Notes under the pieces: model-generated
The model's input: the letters and a program-made list of their open reading frames with translations, nothing else
Databases searched by the model: none
Told to the model about the DNA's origin: nothing
Part shown: positions 32,081 to 42,646 of the stretch, in pieces
How positions within the stretch are numbered: the first letter of the stretch is position 1
How the letters are laid out: each line of letters starts with the position of its first letter
Assembly: GCF_900312995.1 (NCBI RefSeq)
Contig: NZ_ONZI01000003.1
Location: forward strand, 186,001 to 250,000
DNA: 64,000 bases
Origin: Kushneria phyllosphaerae
Lineage (GTDB): Bacteria; Pseudomonadota; Gammaproteobacteria; Pseudomonadales; Halomonadaceae
Direction: 5' to 3'
Made by a program: the position numbers and the translations under genes

Positions 32081-32713
32081 ATGAACTTTATTCCCGAAAT
32101 CACGACTTCAAATGCCGAGCATCCGCCGCTGGTTATTCCCTACCAGGGCTGGCGTCTGGCAGGGGTTGACGAGGTCGGCCGCGGCCCCCTGATCGGCACC
32201 GTGGTGGCCTGCGCCGTGATCCTTGATCCCGAGCGCCCCATCGAAGGGCTGATGGATTCCAAAAAGCTGACGCCTGCGCGCCGCGAGCGCCTTGATCGCC
32301 AGATTCGAGAGCAGGCCATGGCGGTCTCGCTGGGGGAGGCCACCTCCGGTGAAATCGACACGCTCAATATTCATCATGCCACCCACCTGGCCATGCGCCG
32401 CGCCATTGATGGCCTCTCGATTACGCCGGAATATCTGCTCGTCGATGGCAATCGTTTGCCCGGACATCACTTGCCCGGTCAGGCCGTCGTCAAGGGCGAT
32501 GGTCGGGTTGCAGCCATTGCGGCGGCCTCGATTGTGGCCAAGGTGGCACGGGATGCCCAGATGCAGGCACTCGATGCCCTCCATCCCGAATACGGCTTTG
32601 CTGCCCACAAGGGGTACCCGACCCGCGCCCATCTTGAGGCGCTGGCGCGGCTGGGGCCGCTGCCCGAGCACCGGCGCTCCTTTCGCCCTGTCAGGGCACT
32701 TCTGCAGGGCTGA
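32081..32713 (+). CDS. rnhB: Ribonuclease HII
   Basis: Cleaves RNA in RNA-DNA hybrids and starts removal of single ribonucleotides. It has 210 residues. The catalytic acidic residues are in [12 protein letters not shown] (Asp-Glu), in [10 protein letters not shown] and in the C-terminal half ([12 protein letters not shown]). A short N-terminal extension of about 20 residues precedes the core. It lies between lpxB and dnaE as in many gammaproteobacteria. Confidence 0.96.
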   Translation: MNFIPEITTSNAEHPPLVIPYQGWRLAGVDEVGRGPLIGTVVACAVILDPERPIEGLMDSKKLTPARRERLDRQIREQAMAVSLGEATSGEIDTLNIHHATHLAMRRAIDGLSITPEYLLVDGNRLPGHHLPGQAVVKGDGRVAAIAAASIVAKVARDAQMQALDALHPEYGFAAHKGYPTRAHLEALARLGPLPEHRRSFRPVRALLQG

Positions 32714-32856
32714 TGCCCGCAGAAAAATCCCTGCTCTCTTGCCGGGCCACTGGTCCGGCAGCGCTGTTCATCGGTACCATGACATGGCCTTTCCGATGTT
32801 CCCCTGATGTCCTTTGTTGACTGATGCCATCCGTTGACCATAGCGAGCCTGCACCC

Positions 32857-35800
32857 ATGACCACGCCCTTTGTACATTTGCGACTGCACAGTGAATATTC
32901 GCTGACCGACGGGCTGATCCGGCTCAAGGCGCTGACGCAGAAGGCGGTTGAGGTCGGGCAGCCGGCACTGGCCGTCACTGATGAGACCAACCTGTTCGGA
33001 CTGGTCAAGATCTACAAACAGGCGCAGGGCGCGGGACTCAAGGCGATCGTGGGGAGCGATGTCTGGCTGTATAACGCTCAGGATCCGGCGCATCCCTATC
33101 GCCTAACGCTGCTGGCCATGAATCAGACCGGTTATCTCAACCTGACCGAGCTGATCTCCCGGGCCTGGCAGCATGGCCAACAGCAGGGACGGGCCTATCT
33201 GCACAAGGAATGGATTCTTGAGCAAAGTGACGGGCTGATTGCACTTTCCGGTGCACGTGAAGGCGAGATTGGCCGCTATCTGCTGCACGGACATGCCGAA
33301 ACGGCCCGTGAGCTGCTGGCCGAGTGGCAGCGCTTTTTCCCCGACCGCTTCTATCTGGAACTGCAACGCACTTCGCGTGAAAACGATGAGGAGTGCCTGC
33401 ATCTGAGTGTGCAGCTTGCCATGGAGACCGGGACGCCGGTCGTGGCGACCAATGACGTGCGCTTTTTGTCTCGTGAGGACTACTGGGCGCACGAGACCCG
33501 GGTGTCGATTGCCGAGGGCAAGGCGCTGGATGATCCGCGCCGGGAAACGCGCTACACCGAGGAGCAGTACTTCAAGACGCCCGAGGAGATGGCCGAACTT
33601 TTCGTCGACATTCCCGAGGCGCTGGAAAACAGCGTCCATATCGCCGCGCGCTGCAGTGTCGAGATGCGACTGGGCGAAATCTTTTTGCCGGAGTACCCGG
33701 TGCCGGAAGGCCAGACCATGGAGGAGTTTTTCTGCGAGCTCTCCCATGCCGGCCTGACCCGGCGCCTGGATCTGCTGTTTGGCGGCGAGCGTCCCATTTA
33801 TCCGGGTCGCTTGCGCGAAGAGCACGAGCCCGAGTATCGCAAGCGACTCGATTTCGAGCTCAACATCATCAATCAGATGGGCTTTCCCGGCTACTTCCTG
33901 ATCGTGATGGACTTCATCCGCTGGGCCAAGCAAAACGATGTGCCGGTAGGACCGGGGCGTGGCTCCGGTGCCGGCTCGCTGGTGGCCTATGCGCTCGAGA
34001 TTACCGATCTCGACCCGCTGGAATACGATCTGCTGTTCGAGCGCTTTTTGAACCCCGAGCGTGTGTCCATGCCCGACTTTGACGTCGATTTCTGCATGGA
34101 AAAGCGCGACCGGGTCATCGACTACGTGGCCGACCGCTACGGGCGCAATGCGGTCTCCCAGATCGTGACCTTCGGCACCATGGCGGCGAAGGCCGTGGTT
34201 CGTGACGTGGCGCGTGCCCAGGGCAAGCCGTATTCGCTGGGTGACAAGCTGTCCAAGCTCATTCCCTTTGAAGTCGGCATGACGCTTGCCAAGGCGCATG
34301 AACAGGAAAGTGCGCTGCGCGAATTTCTGGGCGTCGATGAGGATGCCCAGGAAATCTGGGAGATGGCGCGTCGGCTCGAAGGCATCACTCGCGGGACGGG
34401 CAAGCACGCCGGGGGGGTCGTGATTGCGCCGACCAGCCTGACCGACTTCTCACCGCTGCTGTGCGATGAGGATGGCAGTGGCCTGATGGTGCAGTACGAC
34501 AAGAACGACATCGAGGAGGCCGGACTGGTCAAGTTCGACTTCCTTGGGTTACGTACGCTGACCATCATCGACTGGGCGCTCGAGATGGTGGATACGGTGC
34601 GAGCACGAGAAGGGAAGGGGGCGCTGGATATTGCCACCATCCCGCTTGATGACAAGCCGACCTTCGACATGCTGAAAAAAGCCGAGACCACGGCGGTGTT
34701 CCAGCTGGAATCGCGCGGCATGAAGGAGCTGATCAAGCGCCTGCAGCCGGATTCGCTGGAGGACATGATCGCTTTGGTGGCGCTTTTTCGCCCGGGCCCG
34801 CTGCAGTCGGGCATGGTGGATGACTTCATCAACCGAAAGCACGGCCGTGCCGAGCTGGCCTATCCCCATCCGGACTATCAACATGAGCTGCTCAAGACGG
34901 TGCTGGAGCCCACCTACGGCATCATCCTGTACCAGGAACAGGTCATGCAGATTGCCCAGGTGCTGGCCGGCTATAGCCTGGGGCAGGCCGACATGCTGCG
35001 TCGTGCCATGGGCAAGAAAAAGCCCGAGGAGATGGCCAAGCAGCGCGCCGGTTTCATGGAAGGGTGCGCCAATAACGGCATCAATGCCGATCTGGCCGGT
35101 AACCTTTTTGATCTGGTAGAGAAGTTTGCCGGTTACGGCTTCAACAAGTCGCACTCGGCAGCCTACGGTTTGGTGTCTTACCAGACGGCCTGGCTCAAGG
35201 CGCACTACCCGGGCCCCTTCATGGCCGCGGTGATCTCGACCGAAATGGACAACCTGGACAAGGTGGTCCCGTTGATCGAGGAGTGCCGGCGCATGGGGCT
35301 GAACGTGACCCCACCGGACGTCAACATCGGCAGCTACCGCTTCAGCGTCAACGAGCAGGGGCACGTGGTCTACGGGCTGGGTGCCATTCGTGGCGTGGGT
35401 GAAGGCCCGATTGGCGCTATTGTCGAGGCGCGTGAGGCGGGCGGACCGTATCGTGATCTCTTTGATTTCTGCCGCCGCATTGATGGCAAGCGCATGAACA
35501 AGCGCACGCTGGAGGCGCTGATCCGCTCGGGGGCGCTGGATCATCTGGGGCCGTCGCGTGCGGTGCTGTTCTCGGCGCTGGAAGATGCCCTGCGGGCAGC
35601 GTCGCAAAGTCAGAACAATGCCAGTATCGGCATGGTGGACATGTTTGGTGAGGCGTTCGTTTGTGAGAATGAAGAAGAGACGCTGGATGTCTACAGCGAT
35701 CATCGCGGCGTGCGCAACTGGAGCGACCGTGACCGTCTGGCCGGCGAGAAGGATACGCTGGGGCTTTATCTGACCGGTCACCCGATCGATGAATATGAAA

Positions 35801-36369
35801 ACGAACTCAAGCGCTTTGTCTCGACCCGTATTGTCGATCTAAAGCCTGCCCGCGAACTCCAGCGTGTGGCCGGCCTGATCGTGGCCATGCGCACCATGAA
35901 GTCAAAGCGGGGTGATACCATCGCCTTTGTCACCCTCGATGACCGTACCAGCCGTATCGAGGCCTCCCTTTTTGGCGAGCTCTATGATCAGGTGCGCCAG
36001 CATCTGGCGGCCGATCGGGTCGTGATTCTGGAAGGCGAGGTCAGCCTGGACGACTATTCCGGCGGGCTGCGTCTGCGGGCCAAGGAGGTCACTCCCATGG
36101 TCGAGGCTCGCGCCCGCTTTGGAGAGGCGATTGAAATCAGTATCGATGCCGAGCGCATCAATGGACGCTTCAGCCGCACGCTCATGGATCGCCTGACGCC
36201 CCATCTGAACCAGGAGGGTCTGCCCATTCGGCTTCAATATCGCAACAGCCACGCCGGCGGCTGTCTCGAGTTCGATCCGCAGTGGCGGGTCCTGCCCTGT
36301 GACGAGCTGATTACCGGGCTGCAGGAGGGCGTGGAGGGCCATCCGGAGGTCAGACTCTGCTACCGCTGA
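32857..36369 (+). CDS. dnaE: DNA polymerase III subunit alpha
   Basis: Catalytic subunit of the replicative polymerase. It has about 1170 residues: an N-terminal PHP domain (FVHLRLHSEYSLTDG), the palm with catalytic Asp407 and Asp409 in PDFDVDF, the fingers region with GRGSGAGSLVAY, a helix-hairpin-helix region, and a C-terminal OB fold (TIAFVTLDDRTSRIEASLF). The ATG at 32857 (MTTPFVHLR) matches the usual N-terminus; an in-frame ATG at 32824 would add 11 atypical residues. Neither has a clear Shine-Dalgarno. Confidence 0.97.
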   Translation: MTTPFVHLRLHSEYSLTDGLIRLKALTQKAVEVGQPALAVTDETNLFGLVKIYKQAQGAGLKAIVGSDVWLYNAQDPAHPYRLTLLAMNQTGYLNLTELISRAWQHGQQQGRAYLHKEWILEQSDGLIALSGAREGEIGRYLLHGHAETARELLAEWQRFFPDRFYLELQRTSRENDEECLHLSVQLAMETGTPVVATNDVRFLSREDYWAHETRVSIAEGKALDDPRRETRYTEEQYFKTPEEMAELFVDIPEALENSVHIAARCSVEMRLGEIFLPEYPVPEGQTMEEFFCELSHAGLTRRLDLLFGGERPIYPGRLREEHEPEYRKRLDFELNIINQMGFPGYFLIVMDFIRWAKQNDVPVGPGRGSGAGSLVAYALEITDLDPLEYDLLFERFLNPERVSMPDFDVDFCMEKRDRVIDYVADRYGRNAVSQIVTFGTMAAKAVVRDVARAQGKPYSLGDKLSKLIPFEVGMTLAKAHEQESALREFLGVDEDAQEIWEMARRLEGITRGTGKHAGGVVIAPTSLTDFSPLLCDEDGSGLMVQYDKNDIEEAGLVKFDFLGLRTLTIIDWALEMVDTVRAREGKGALDIATIPLDDKPTFDMLKKAETTAVFQLESRGMKELIKRLQPDSLEDMIALVALFRPGPLQSGMVDDFINRKHGRAELAYPHPDYQHELLKTVLEPTYGIILYQEQVMQIAQVLAGYSLGQADMLRRAMGKKKPEEMAKQRAGFMEGCANNGINADLAGNLFDLVEKFAGYGFNKSHSAAYGLVSYQTAWLKAHYPGPFMAAVISTEMDNLDKVVPLIEECRRMGLNVTPPDVNIGSYRFSVNEQGHVVYGLGAIRGVGEGPIGAIVEAREAGGPYRDLFDFCRRIDGKRMNKRTLEALIRSGALDHLGPSRAVLFSALEDALRAASQSQNNASIGMVDMFGEAFVCENEEETLDVYSDHRGVRNWSDRDRLAGEKDTLGLYLTGHPIDEYENELKRFVSTRIVDLKPARELQRVAGLIVAMRTMKSKRGDTIAFVTLDDRTSRIEASLFGELYDQVRQHLAADRVVILEGEVSLDDYSGGLRLRAKEVTPMVEARARFGEAIEISIDAERINGRFSRTLMDRLTPHLNQEGLPIRLQYRNSHAGGCLEFDPQWRVLPCDELITGLQEGVEGHPEVRLCYR

Positions 36370-36556
36370 CGCTCTGAGAGCACCATGGGATGACATCACG
36401 GTACAATGGATGTTGTCTCAAGGTTGCACCCAACGCCCACAATGGGATAATGGCCCACCGATTCACCGACGCCGTGCGCTGCCTTTCTGTGCTGTGACGG
36501 TCCAGGCCGATACTGTCGTGCATGCCCTGCGCTGCTCGCGTTGATGAAAGAGCTCT

Positions 36557-37522
36557 GTGACGACCCCTATGAATCCGAATTATCTCGAGTTTGAACAGCC
36601 GATTGCCGAGCTGCAGGCCAAGATCGAAGAACTGCGACTGGTGGGCAACGACAGCAAGATCAACATCAGTGACGAGATTGCCAAGCTTGAGGACAAGAGC
36701 CGCAAGCTGACCGAGCAGATCTTTCGGGATCTGACCTCCTGGCAGGTTTCTCAGTTGTCTCGTCATCCCCAGCGTCCCTATACGCTGGATTATCTTGCTG
36801 AAATCTTTACTGAATTCGATGAGCTGCACGGCGATCGCAGCTTTTCCGATGATGCCGCTCTGATTGGTGGTGTGGCGCGTCTCGATGACCGCCCGGTTAT
36901 GGTCATCGGTCATCAGAAGGGCCGTACGGTCAAGGACAAGGTGCGCCGCAACTTCGGTATGCCGCGTCCGGAAGGCTATCGCAAGGCCTGTCGCCTGATG
37001 GAAATGGCCGAGCGCTTTCACATGCCCATCCTGACCTTTATCGATACGCCCGGGGCCTATCCGGGTATCGATGCCGAGGAGCGCGGGCAGAGCGAAGCCA
37101 TTGCCCGCAATCTGGCGGTCATGTCGCGCCTGAAAACGCCCATTATCTCGACGGTCATTGGCGAAGGCGGCTCCGGTGGTGCACTGGCGATCGGCGTGTG
37201 CGATTCGCTGTCCATGCTGCAGTTTTCCACTTATTCGGTGATCTCCCCGGAAGGCTGCGCCTCGATTTTGTGGAAAAGCGCCGATCGTGCCTCGGATGCC
37301 GCTCAGGCCATGGGCATCACGGCGACCCGGCTCAAGGAGCTGGGCTTTGTCGATACGCTGATCGAGGAGCCGCTGGGCGGCGCGCATCGAAACATGTCCG
37401 AAATGGGACGCCGTCTCAAGAGCTCCCTTTTGCATCAGCTGGACGTGCTGCAGGCCATGGACACCCAGTCCTTGCTGGAACGTCGTTATGAGCGCCTGAT
37501 GAGCTATGGTGCCCTCGACTGA
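36557..37522 (+). CDS. accA: Acetyl-CoA carboxylase carboxyltransferase subunit alpha
   Basis: Alpha half of the carboxyltransferase that makes malonyl-CoA. It has 321 residues. Visible are the N-terminal [37 protein letters not shown] and the active-site loop [18 protein letters not shown] at 36557 is preferred because AAAGAG lies about 6 nt upstream; an ATG at 36569 would give a 317-residue form closer to the E. coli N-terminus. It precedes tilS and has its own terminator. Confidence 0.96.
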   Translation: MTTPMNPNYLEFEQPIAELQAKIEELRLVGNDSKINISDEIAKLEDKSRKLTEQIFRDLTSWQVSQLSRHPQRPYTLDYLAEIFTEFDELHGDRSFSDDAALIGGVARLDDRPVMVIGHQKGRTVKDKVRRNFGMPRPEGYRKACRLMEMAERFHMPILTFIDTPGAYPGIDAEERGQSEAIARNLAVMSRLKTPIISTVIGEGGSGGALAIGVCDSLSMLQFSTYSVISPEGCASILWKSADRASDAAQAMGITATRLKELGFVDTLIEEPLGGAHRNMSEMGRRLKSSLLHQLDVLQAMDTQSLLERRYERLMSYGALD

Positions 37523-37545
37523 TCGACATGCCGGTCGATAGTGAA

Positions 37546-37580
37546 TGAAAAACGGGAAGGCTCTGCCTTCCCGTTTTTCA
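37546..37580 (+). terminator. Intrinsic terminator of accA
   Basis: A perfect 16-bp stem (37546-37561 with 37565-37580, core CGGGAAGGC), loop TCT and a TTTTT stretch. It lies 24 bp after the accA stop and before tilS, so tilS probably has its own promoter or relies on read-through. Confidence 0.9.
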
Positions 37581-37651
37581 TGGTTAAAACCTTCCCGGGT
37601 ATCAGTGTCCGCGTAGCCTGCCCGTCACGTTTGAACATGGAGTGCCCCGCC

Positions 37652-38968
37652 ATGAACCTGTCACTGGAGGCGCGCATTGAAAAGGCCATGGCGGCGCTGC
37701 ATGCGCGCGCGGCGGCGTCCACGCTCTGGGTGGCATTATCAGGCGGGCGTGACAGTACCTGCCTTTTGCTGCTGGCCGCGCGCGCGGCCAGGTGCCGCCC
37801 CGGCCTGACCCTGCGGGCCGTTCATGTTCATCATGGGCTGCAACCGGCGGCTGATGTCTTCGTTGGTACGGCGCAGCGTGCCTGTGACCAGCTGGGCGTG
37901 GTGCTTCATATTGAATGGGTAACTCCTGAGTCGCGTGACGGTCTGGAAGCCGATGCCCGCCATGCGCGATACGCCGTGTTCGAAGCGCTGCTCTCACCCG
38001 GCGATACCCTGTGGATGGCCCATCACAAAGAGGATCAGGCTGAAACGCTACTGTATCGCCTGATGCGCGGCAGCGGCGTGCGCGGACTGGCCGGTATGCC
38101 TGCGCGTCGAGCACTGGGAGCGGGCTGGCTGGAAAGGCCATTGCTTGACGCCTCACGTTGCGAAATCGATGCCTTGCTGGCCGATGAGGCCATTGCCTGG
38201 TGCGATGACCCCACCAATAGTGACGACCTTCAGGACCGCAACTATCTGCGCCATCATGTCATGCCATCGTTGACGGCACGCTGGCCGGCAGCGGCGGCGC
38301 AGATGGCGCGCAGCGCCGCCTACCTGCGTGAAACCGATGCGCTTTTACAAGAGCTGGCGCAGAGTGATCTGGCCGCGCTGGGCGGAATTTCCGATCGCCT
38401 GCCGCGTGGCCCACTTTGCGCGCTGAGCCGGCCGAGACAGCGGCTGGTGGTTGATATGGCGCTTCAGCGACTGGGGCTGACCTTGCCGCCGCGCGGGCGG
38501 CTGGAAACCCTGCTGGATCAGCTGGCCTGTGCCGGCCCGGATCGTCAGGCGTGCGTTGTCTGGCCCGGTGGTCAAGCGCGGCTCTGGCGTGAAACAATTT
38601 TCCTGGTGCCTGAAAGCGAAGCAGACATCCGTGATGACTCGTGGTCACTCAAGTGGGACGGCGCCACACCGATCAGCACGCCGCTTGGCGTCATTCGGGA
38701 TCAAATGCAGCTGCTGGCAGGGGGGGCTCCGACGCTGATACTGGCGCCTCGTGCTGGCGGAGAGAAACTTCGACTGCGCGGGCAGCGACGCCCGCTCAAA
38801 AAGCTGTTGCAGGAGCATGCCATCCCGCCCTGGCAGCGCGATCGAGTCATGGTCGTGTGGCATGACAGCACGCCAGTAGGCGTGCTGGGCCCCTTGAGGC
38901 TGGCGGCCGATGGCTGGCAATGGACAGCCATCGCAAATGACCCCGGGTCAGGGCGTATTGATCGTTAG
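37652..38968 (+). CDS. tilS: tRNA(Ile)-lysidine synthetase
   Basis: Converts C34 of tRNA-Ile(CAU) to lysidine, which is essential for AUA decoding. It has 438 residues. The N-terminal PP-loop ATPase has the P-loop ALSGGRDSTCLLLL. Also visible are VHVHHGL, the HHKEDQAETLLYRLMRGSG segment, and a C-terminal TilS domain with LRLRGQRRPLKKLLQEH. The ATG at 37652 has GGAG 9 nt upstream; the longer frame runs through the accA terminator. The 3' end overlaps the convergent ppx gene by 21 bp. Confidence 0.95.
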   Translation: MNLSLEARIEKAMAALHARAAASTLWVALSGGRDSTCLLLLAARAARCRPGLTLRAVHVHHGLQPAADVFVGTAQRACDQLGVVLHIEWVTPESRDGLEADARHARYAVFEALLSPGDTLWMAHHKEDQAETLLYRLMRGSGVRGLAGMPARRALGAGWLERPLLDASRCEIDALLADEAIAWCDDPTNSDDLQDRNYLRHHVMPSLTARWPAAAAQMARSAAYLRETDALLQELAQSDLAALGGISDRLPRGPLCALSRPRQRLVVDMALQRLGLTLPPRGRLETLLDQLACAGPDRQACVVWPGGQARLWRETIFLVPESEADIRDDSWSLKWDGATPISTPLGVIRDQMQLLAGGAPTLILAPRAGGEKLRLRGQRRPLKKLLQEHAIPPWQRDRVMVVWHDSTPVGVLGPLRLAADGWQWTAIANDPGSGRIDR

Positions 38969-40462
38969 CGGCAGACCGGCACCCTGTTGCCACTGACACT
39001 CCAGCACCATGTCCTGGCGCAGCAGTTCCGGCACCGACTGTGAAAAAATCAGCGCGAGATTTTCACTGTCGGCGCGCAGTTCAGGCTGCCAGATGTCTGC
39101 CGCGTCGCGGGTACGACAGAGCACCACGGCCAGACGCAGCAGGCGTGCAAGTCGCATCAGCTCGGCTGGAGGCAGTGCCGCCCGGTGTTCCGGCAGTGGT
39201 TCGGGGAGCTGGCGACGATGCGCCTGCACCAGCCATGCCAGCGCCAGCTGGTCCGGCAGCGAAAACCCGGGCATGTCACTATGGGCGAGCAGATAACTGC
39301 CGTGCTGATGGTAGCGGTTATGCGCTACCCCCAGACCGATTTCATGCACCATGGCGGCCTGTTCCAGCAGCTGACGAGATTCACTGCTCAAATGCCATGA
39401 CGTCTGCAGCTGATCAAACATCGTCAGTGCCGTGGCAGCCACATGTTCGGCATGCTGACCATCGACCTGGTACTGGCGTTGCATCTCTTCAATCGTGGTA
39501 TAGCGCACGTCATGACGTGTATCGCGTGACAATAGATCCAGTAATACGCCATCGCGAAGCGCACCGTTGACGTGCTGCATGTGCTCAAGCTTCAGTGCCT
39601 TGAAAATGGCGTTTAAAATCGCAATACCTGCAGGGAACACCCGGGCACGGTTGCTTTTGAGCCCGCTCATGCTGACCTGGTCAAGGTGGCCCAGGCTGAT
39701 CAGGTGCTGACGCAGCTCTGTCAGCCCTTCACGGGTAATCTCGCCCTTTTTGAGGTGCGGATGGATCGCTCTGAGCGTTGCGGCCGCTGCCTTGATGGTG
39801 CCGGAGGTACCGATGGCCCGACGCCAGCCCAGGCGACGGTAGTGCGTGGTGATGTTGGCCAGCTCCAGCAGGGCAGCCTGTTCAGCCCGCTGCATGGTGG
39901 CTTCGCTGATCTCACCGTTGCCGAAAAAGCGTCGAGTATAGGCCACGCAGCCCATTTCAAGGCTTTCCAGCGCCAGTGGACGGATGCCGGCGCCTACAAT
40001 GACCTCGGTCGAGCCGCCGCCAATATCGGCGACCAGGCAGTGGTCGGTCTCGTTCTGCCACTCTGTTGAGGCACCCTGATAAATCAGGCGCGCTTCTTCA
40101 CGGCCTGAAATGGTCTCAATCCGCTGCCCCAGGCATTGTTCGGCGCGAATCATGAAATCGATACTGTTGGCAGCCGTGCGCAGAGCGCTGGTGCCCACCA
40201 CGCGCAGCCGATCGACCCGGTGCTCATCGATAAGGGTGCCAAATCCTTCCAGGCACTTCAGCGCGCGCATCATGACCTCTTCATCAAGCTGCCCCTGATC
40301 ATTGAGCCCGGCGGCCAGTTGTACCTTTTGGCTGCACTTTTCAAGCTCGGTGAAGTGGCCGTTGTCCACTTCGACGATCAGCAGGTGAAAGCTGTTGGAG
40401 CCCAGATCCACGGCAGCAAGACGCAGCGGACGGGAAGAAAGTGGGGTCTGAATTTGTGTCAT
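38948..40462 (-). CDS. ppx: Exopolyphosphatase / guanosine pentaphosphatase
   Basis: Hydrolyses terminal phosphates of polyphosphate (and possibly pppGpp). It has 504 residues with an actin-like ATPase fold: RLAAVDLGSNSFHLLIVEV at the N-terminus and VADIGGGSTEVIVG in the second subdomain, then a C-terminal HD-like helical domain (VHEIGLGVAHNRYHQHGSYL). GGAA lies 7 nt before the ATG. It is divergent from the thioredoxin-like gene and convergent with tilS. The partner gene ppk is also in the window, at 49.9-52.1 kb. Confidence 0.95.
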   Translation of the reverse strand: MTQIQTPLSSRPLRLAAVDLGSNSFHLLIVEVDNGHFTELEKCSQKVQLAAGLNDQGQLDEEVMMRALKCLEGFGTLIDEHRVDRLRVVGTSALRTAANSIDFMIRAEQCLGQRIETISGREEARLIYQGASTEWQNETDHCLVADIGGGSTEVIVGAGIRPLALESLEMGCVAYTRRFFGNGEISEATMQRAEQAALLELANITTHYRRLGWRRAIGTSGTIKAAAATLRAIHPHLKKGEITREGLTELRQHLISLGHLDQVSMSGLKSNRARVFPAGIAILNAIFKALKLEHMQHVNGALRDGVLLDLLSRDTRHDVRYTTIEEMQRQYQVDGQHAEHVAATALTMFDQLQTSWHLSSESRQLLEQAAMVHEIGLGVAHNRYHQHGSYLLAHSDMPGFSLPDQLALAWLVQAHRRQLPEPLPEHRAALPPAELMRLARLLRLAVVLCRTRDAADIWQPELRADSENLALIFSQSVPELLRQDMVLECQWQQGAGLPLTINTP

Positions 40463-40616
40463 CAGCCGATTCCATGGCGTTGCTGACCTGGCAGCCCCCG
40501 TGCATCAGGCCCCTTCGGTCAGGTAATGGTTCGCCAAAGAGTGATGTCAGGCTGATATCATGTCAATTGCTTAAACGAGCCGTTCGCCCAGGCGGGCAGG
40601 CGAGGAGACGACGTCA

Positions 40617-40952
40617 ATGGGGAAGGGCATGAGTATCATCACTGATCTGGATGAGCAGCGTTTCGAGCAGGAGGTGGCCGACAGGCATGAGCCGGCCCTG
40701 GTAGTGCTGAAAGCCGACTGGTGCCGCCCCTGTCGTACATTGATGCCGACGCTTGAGGCCGTCGCGCAGCACTACGCCGATCGGGTGAAGGTCTATCGTG
40801 TCGACATCAACGCCTCGCCGGCGCTGGCAGGGCGTCTGGGGGCCAGAGGTGTGCCGACGCTGTGTCTTTTTATCGATGGCGCGCTTGAAACCACTCGCGT
40901 CGGGGCCCTTTCTCGAGCGCAGCTGCACCAGCTTATTGATGAGCATCTTTGA
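40617..40952 (+). CDS. Thioredoxin family protein with WCRPC active site
   Basis: A 111-residue single thioredoxin domain with active site WCRPC (Cys36 and Cys39) and the cis-proline segment GVPTLC. The canonical WCGPC Gly is replaced by Arg, which should shift redox potential and specificity. GAGGAG (40602-40607) is 9 nt from the first ATG; a second ATG 12 nt later is also possible. The gene occupies the trxA position upstream of rho, as in Pseudomonas, so it may be the main thioredoxin or a divergent one. Confidence 0.88.
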   Translation: MGKGMSIITDLDEQRFEQEVADRHEPALVVLKADWCRPCRTLMPTLEAVAQHYADRVKVYRVDINASPALAGRLGARGVPTLCLFIDGALETTRVGALSRAQLHQLIDEHL

Positions 40953-41006
40953 ATAAGGCCCGGGGCCGGGCGATTCGGGCTGGCGATCACCGAGCAATAA
41001 AAGGGC

Positions 41007-41035
41007 TTGCGTCGACGATCAGCGTTGTCTAACAT
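41007..41035 (+). promoter_or_regulatory. Weak candidate promoter in the rho leader region
   Basis: TTGCGT, a 17-bp spacer and TAACAT. The match is modest. The 414-bp gap 40953-41366 otherwise shows no supported gene. A long rho leader is expected, because rho is autoregulated by Rho-dependent attenuation in E. coli. Confidence 0.25.
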
Positions 41036-41366
41036 CGGTGCGTTCGCCTGATTTCAGCTGCTCGCCAGCCGCCGAGCGAGCCAACAGGGTCGTATCGCTT
41101 TTCTCCCAGTCTGCCACGCCATTTCTCAAGCAGACGAACTGACCCTGATGCTATCGGTGCTGAACTGGGTTTTACCATCATGTTACTTCTTTCCTTCGAA
41201 CGAGGCGCTTTTCGGGTTCATCTCCACAGCCTGGTTTTTAATAGCCATCAGGCGTCGAGACCCCGCGGGCTCTGACGACAAATCAGGCGGTATTCAAGAT
41301 ACCGTTTCCTGTCCCGGCCGCATCTCTTACAGCCATGCTGACTAAAGCGATTTCCGAATCAAGCCG

Positions 41367-42626
41367 ATGAATCTAACCGAACTCAAGCAAAAAACTGTTC
41401 CCGAGCTGTTGGAAGTTGCCCAGGAAATGGGCATCGACAATCTGGCTCGTTCGCGCAAGCAGGACATCATCTTCGCCATCCTCAAAAAGCACGCCAAAAG
41501 CGGTGAGGACATTTACGGCGATGGCGTACTCGAAATCCTTCAGGATGGCTTTGGTTTCCTGCGCAGCGCTGACTCTTCCTATCTGGCCGGTCCCGATGAC
41601 ATCTATGTCTCGCCGTCCCAGATCCGTCGCTTCAATCTTCGCAAGGGCGATTCGATCGCCGGCAAGATTCGTCCGCCCAAGGAAGGGGAGCGTTACTTTG
41701 CGCTGCTCAAGGTCAATCAGATCAATTTTGACCGCCCCGAGAACGCCAAACACAAAATCCTGTTTGAAAACCTGACGCCGCTGTTCCCCCAGGAGCGTCT
41801 GGTCATGGAGATCGGCAACGGCTCCACGGAAGACATTACCTCTCGCGTCATCGACCTGACCTCGCCGATCGGCAAGGGCCAGCGTGGCCTGATCGTCTCG
41901 CCGCCCAAGGCGGGCAAGACGATGATGCTGCAAAACATCGCCAACTCGATTACCCGCAACAATCCAGAGTGTCACATGATTGTGCTGTTGATCGATGAGC
42001 GCCCGGAAGAGGTCACCGAGATGTCGCGTACCGTACGCGGCGAAGTCGTGGCTTCTACCTTCGATGAGCCGCCGGCTCGCCACGTGCAGGTGGCCGAGAT
42101 GGTCATCGAGAAGGCCAAGCGTCTGGTCGAGCACAAAAAGGATGTGGTCATCCTTCTGGACTCCATTACCCGTCTGGCCCGCGCCTATAACACCGTGGTA
42201 CCAAGCTCCGGCAAGGTCCTGACCGGTGGTGTGGATGCTCATGCCCTTGAAAAGCCCAAGCGCTTTTTCGGTGCCGCTCGTAACATCGAGGAAGGCGGCA
42301 GTCTGACGATTCTGGCGACCGCGCTGGTGGATACCGGCTCCAAGATGGATGAAGTCATCTTCGAGGAGTTCAAGGGGACCGGTAACATGGAAGCGCATCT
42401 GGACCGCAAGCTGGCTGAGAAGCGTGTCTATCCGGCACTCAACATTCGCCGCTCCGGCACCCGTCGCGAAGACCTGATCGCCTCCGAGGATGAAATGCAG
42501 CGCATGTGGATTCTGCGCAAGCTGCTCAACCCGATGGAAGATATTGCGGCGACCGAGTTTCTGATCGACCGCCTGAAGGATACCAAGACCAATCTGGAAT
42601 TCTTCGAGGCCATGAAGCGCCGCTAA
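41367..42626 (+). CDS. rho: Transcription termination factor Rho
   Basis: Hexameric RNA helicase that terminates transcription. It has 419 residues: an N-terminal helix bundle ([20 protein letters not shown]), a cold-shock-like primary RNA-binding domain ([12 protein letters not shown]), Walker [11 protein letters not shown] and Walker [17 protein letters not shown]. The C-terminal R and Q loops are present. It lies downstream of the thioredoxin-like gene and upstream of ubiD. Confidence 0.98.
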   Translation: MNLTELKQKTVPELLEVAQEMGIDNLARSRKQDIIFAILKKHAKSGEDIYGDGVLEILQDGFGFLRSADSSYLAGPDDIYVSPSQIRRFNLRKGDSIAGKIRPPKEGERYFALLKVNQINFDRPENAKHKILFENLTPLFPQERLVMEIGNGSTEDITSRVIDLTSPIGKGQRGLIVSPPKAGKTMMLQNIANSITRNNPECHMIVLLIDERPEEVTEMSRTVRGEVVASTFDEPPARHVQVAEMVIEKAKRLVEHKKDVVILLDSITRLARAYNTVVPSSGKVLTGGVDAHALEKPKRFFGAARNIEEGGSLTILATALVDTGSKMDEVIFEEFKGTGNMEAHLDRKLAEKRVYPALNIRRSGTRREDLIASEDEMQRMWILRKLLNPMEDIAATEFLIDRLKDTKTNLEFFEAMKRR

Positions 42627-42646
42627 AGCGCTTGTCAGGTGTCACG

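Noticed and set aside
33103..35781. Long open frames antisense to dnaE (434 and 410 codons)
   Set aside because: Shadow frames of a secure gene; no start signals or motifs.
40541..40566. TGTCAG...TGTCAA upstream of the thioredoxin-like gene and ppx as a PHO box
   Set aside because: The repeats are 16 nt apart and not 11, so they do not fit PhoB spacing.
41148..41345. A 65-codon frame in the rho leader, considered as a rhoL-like leader peptide
   Set aside because: No Shine-Dalgarno before its ATG, and no resemblance to the short polar RhoL of E. coli. I cannot support translation.
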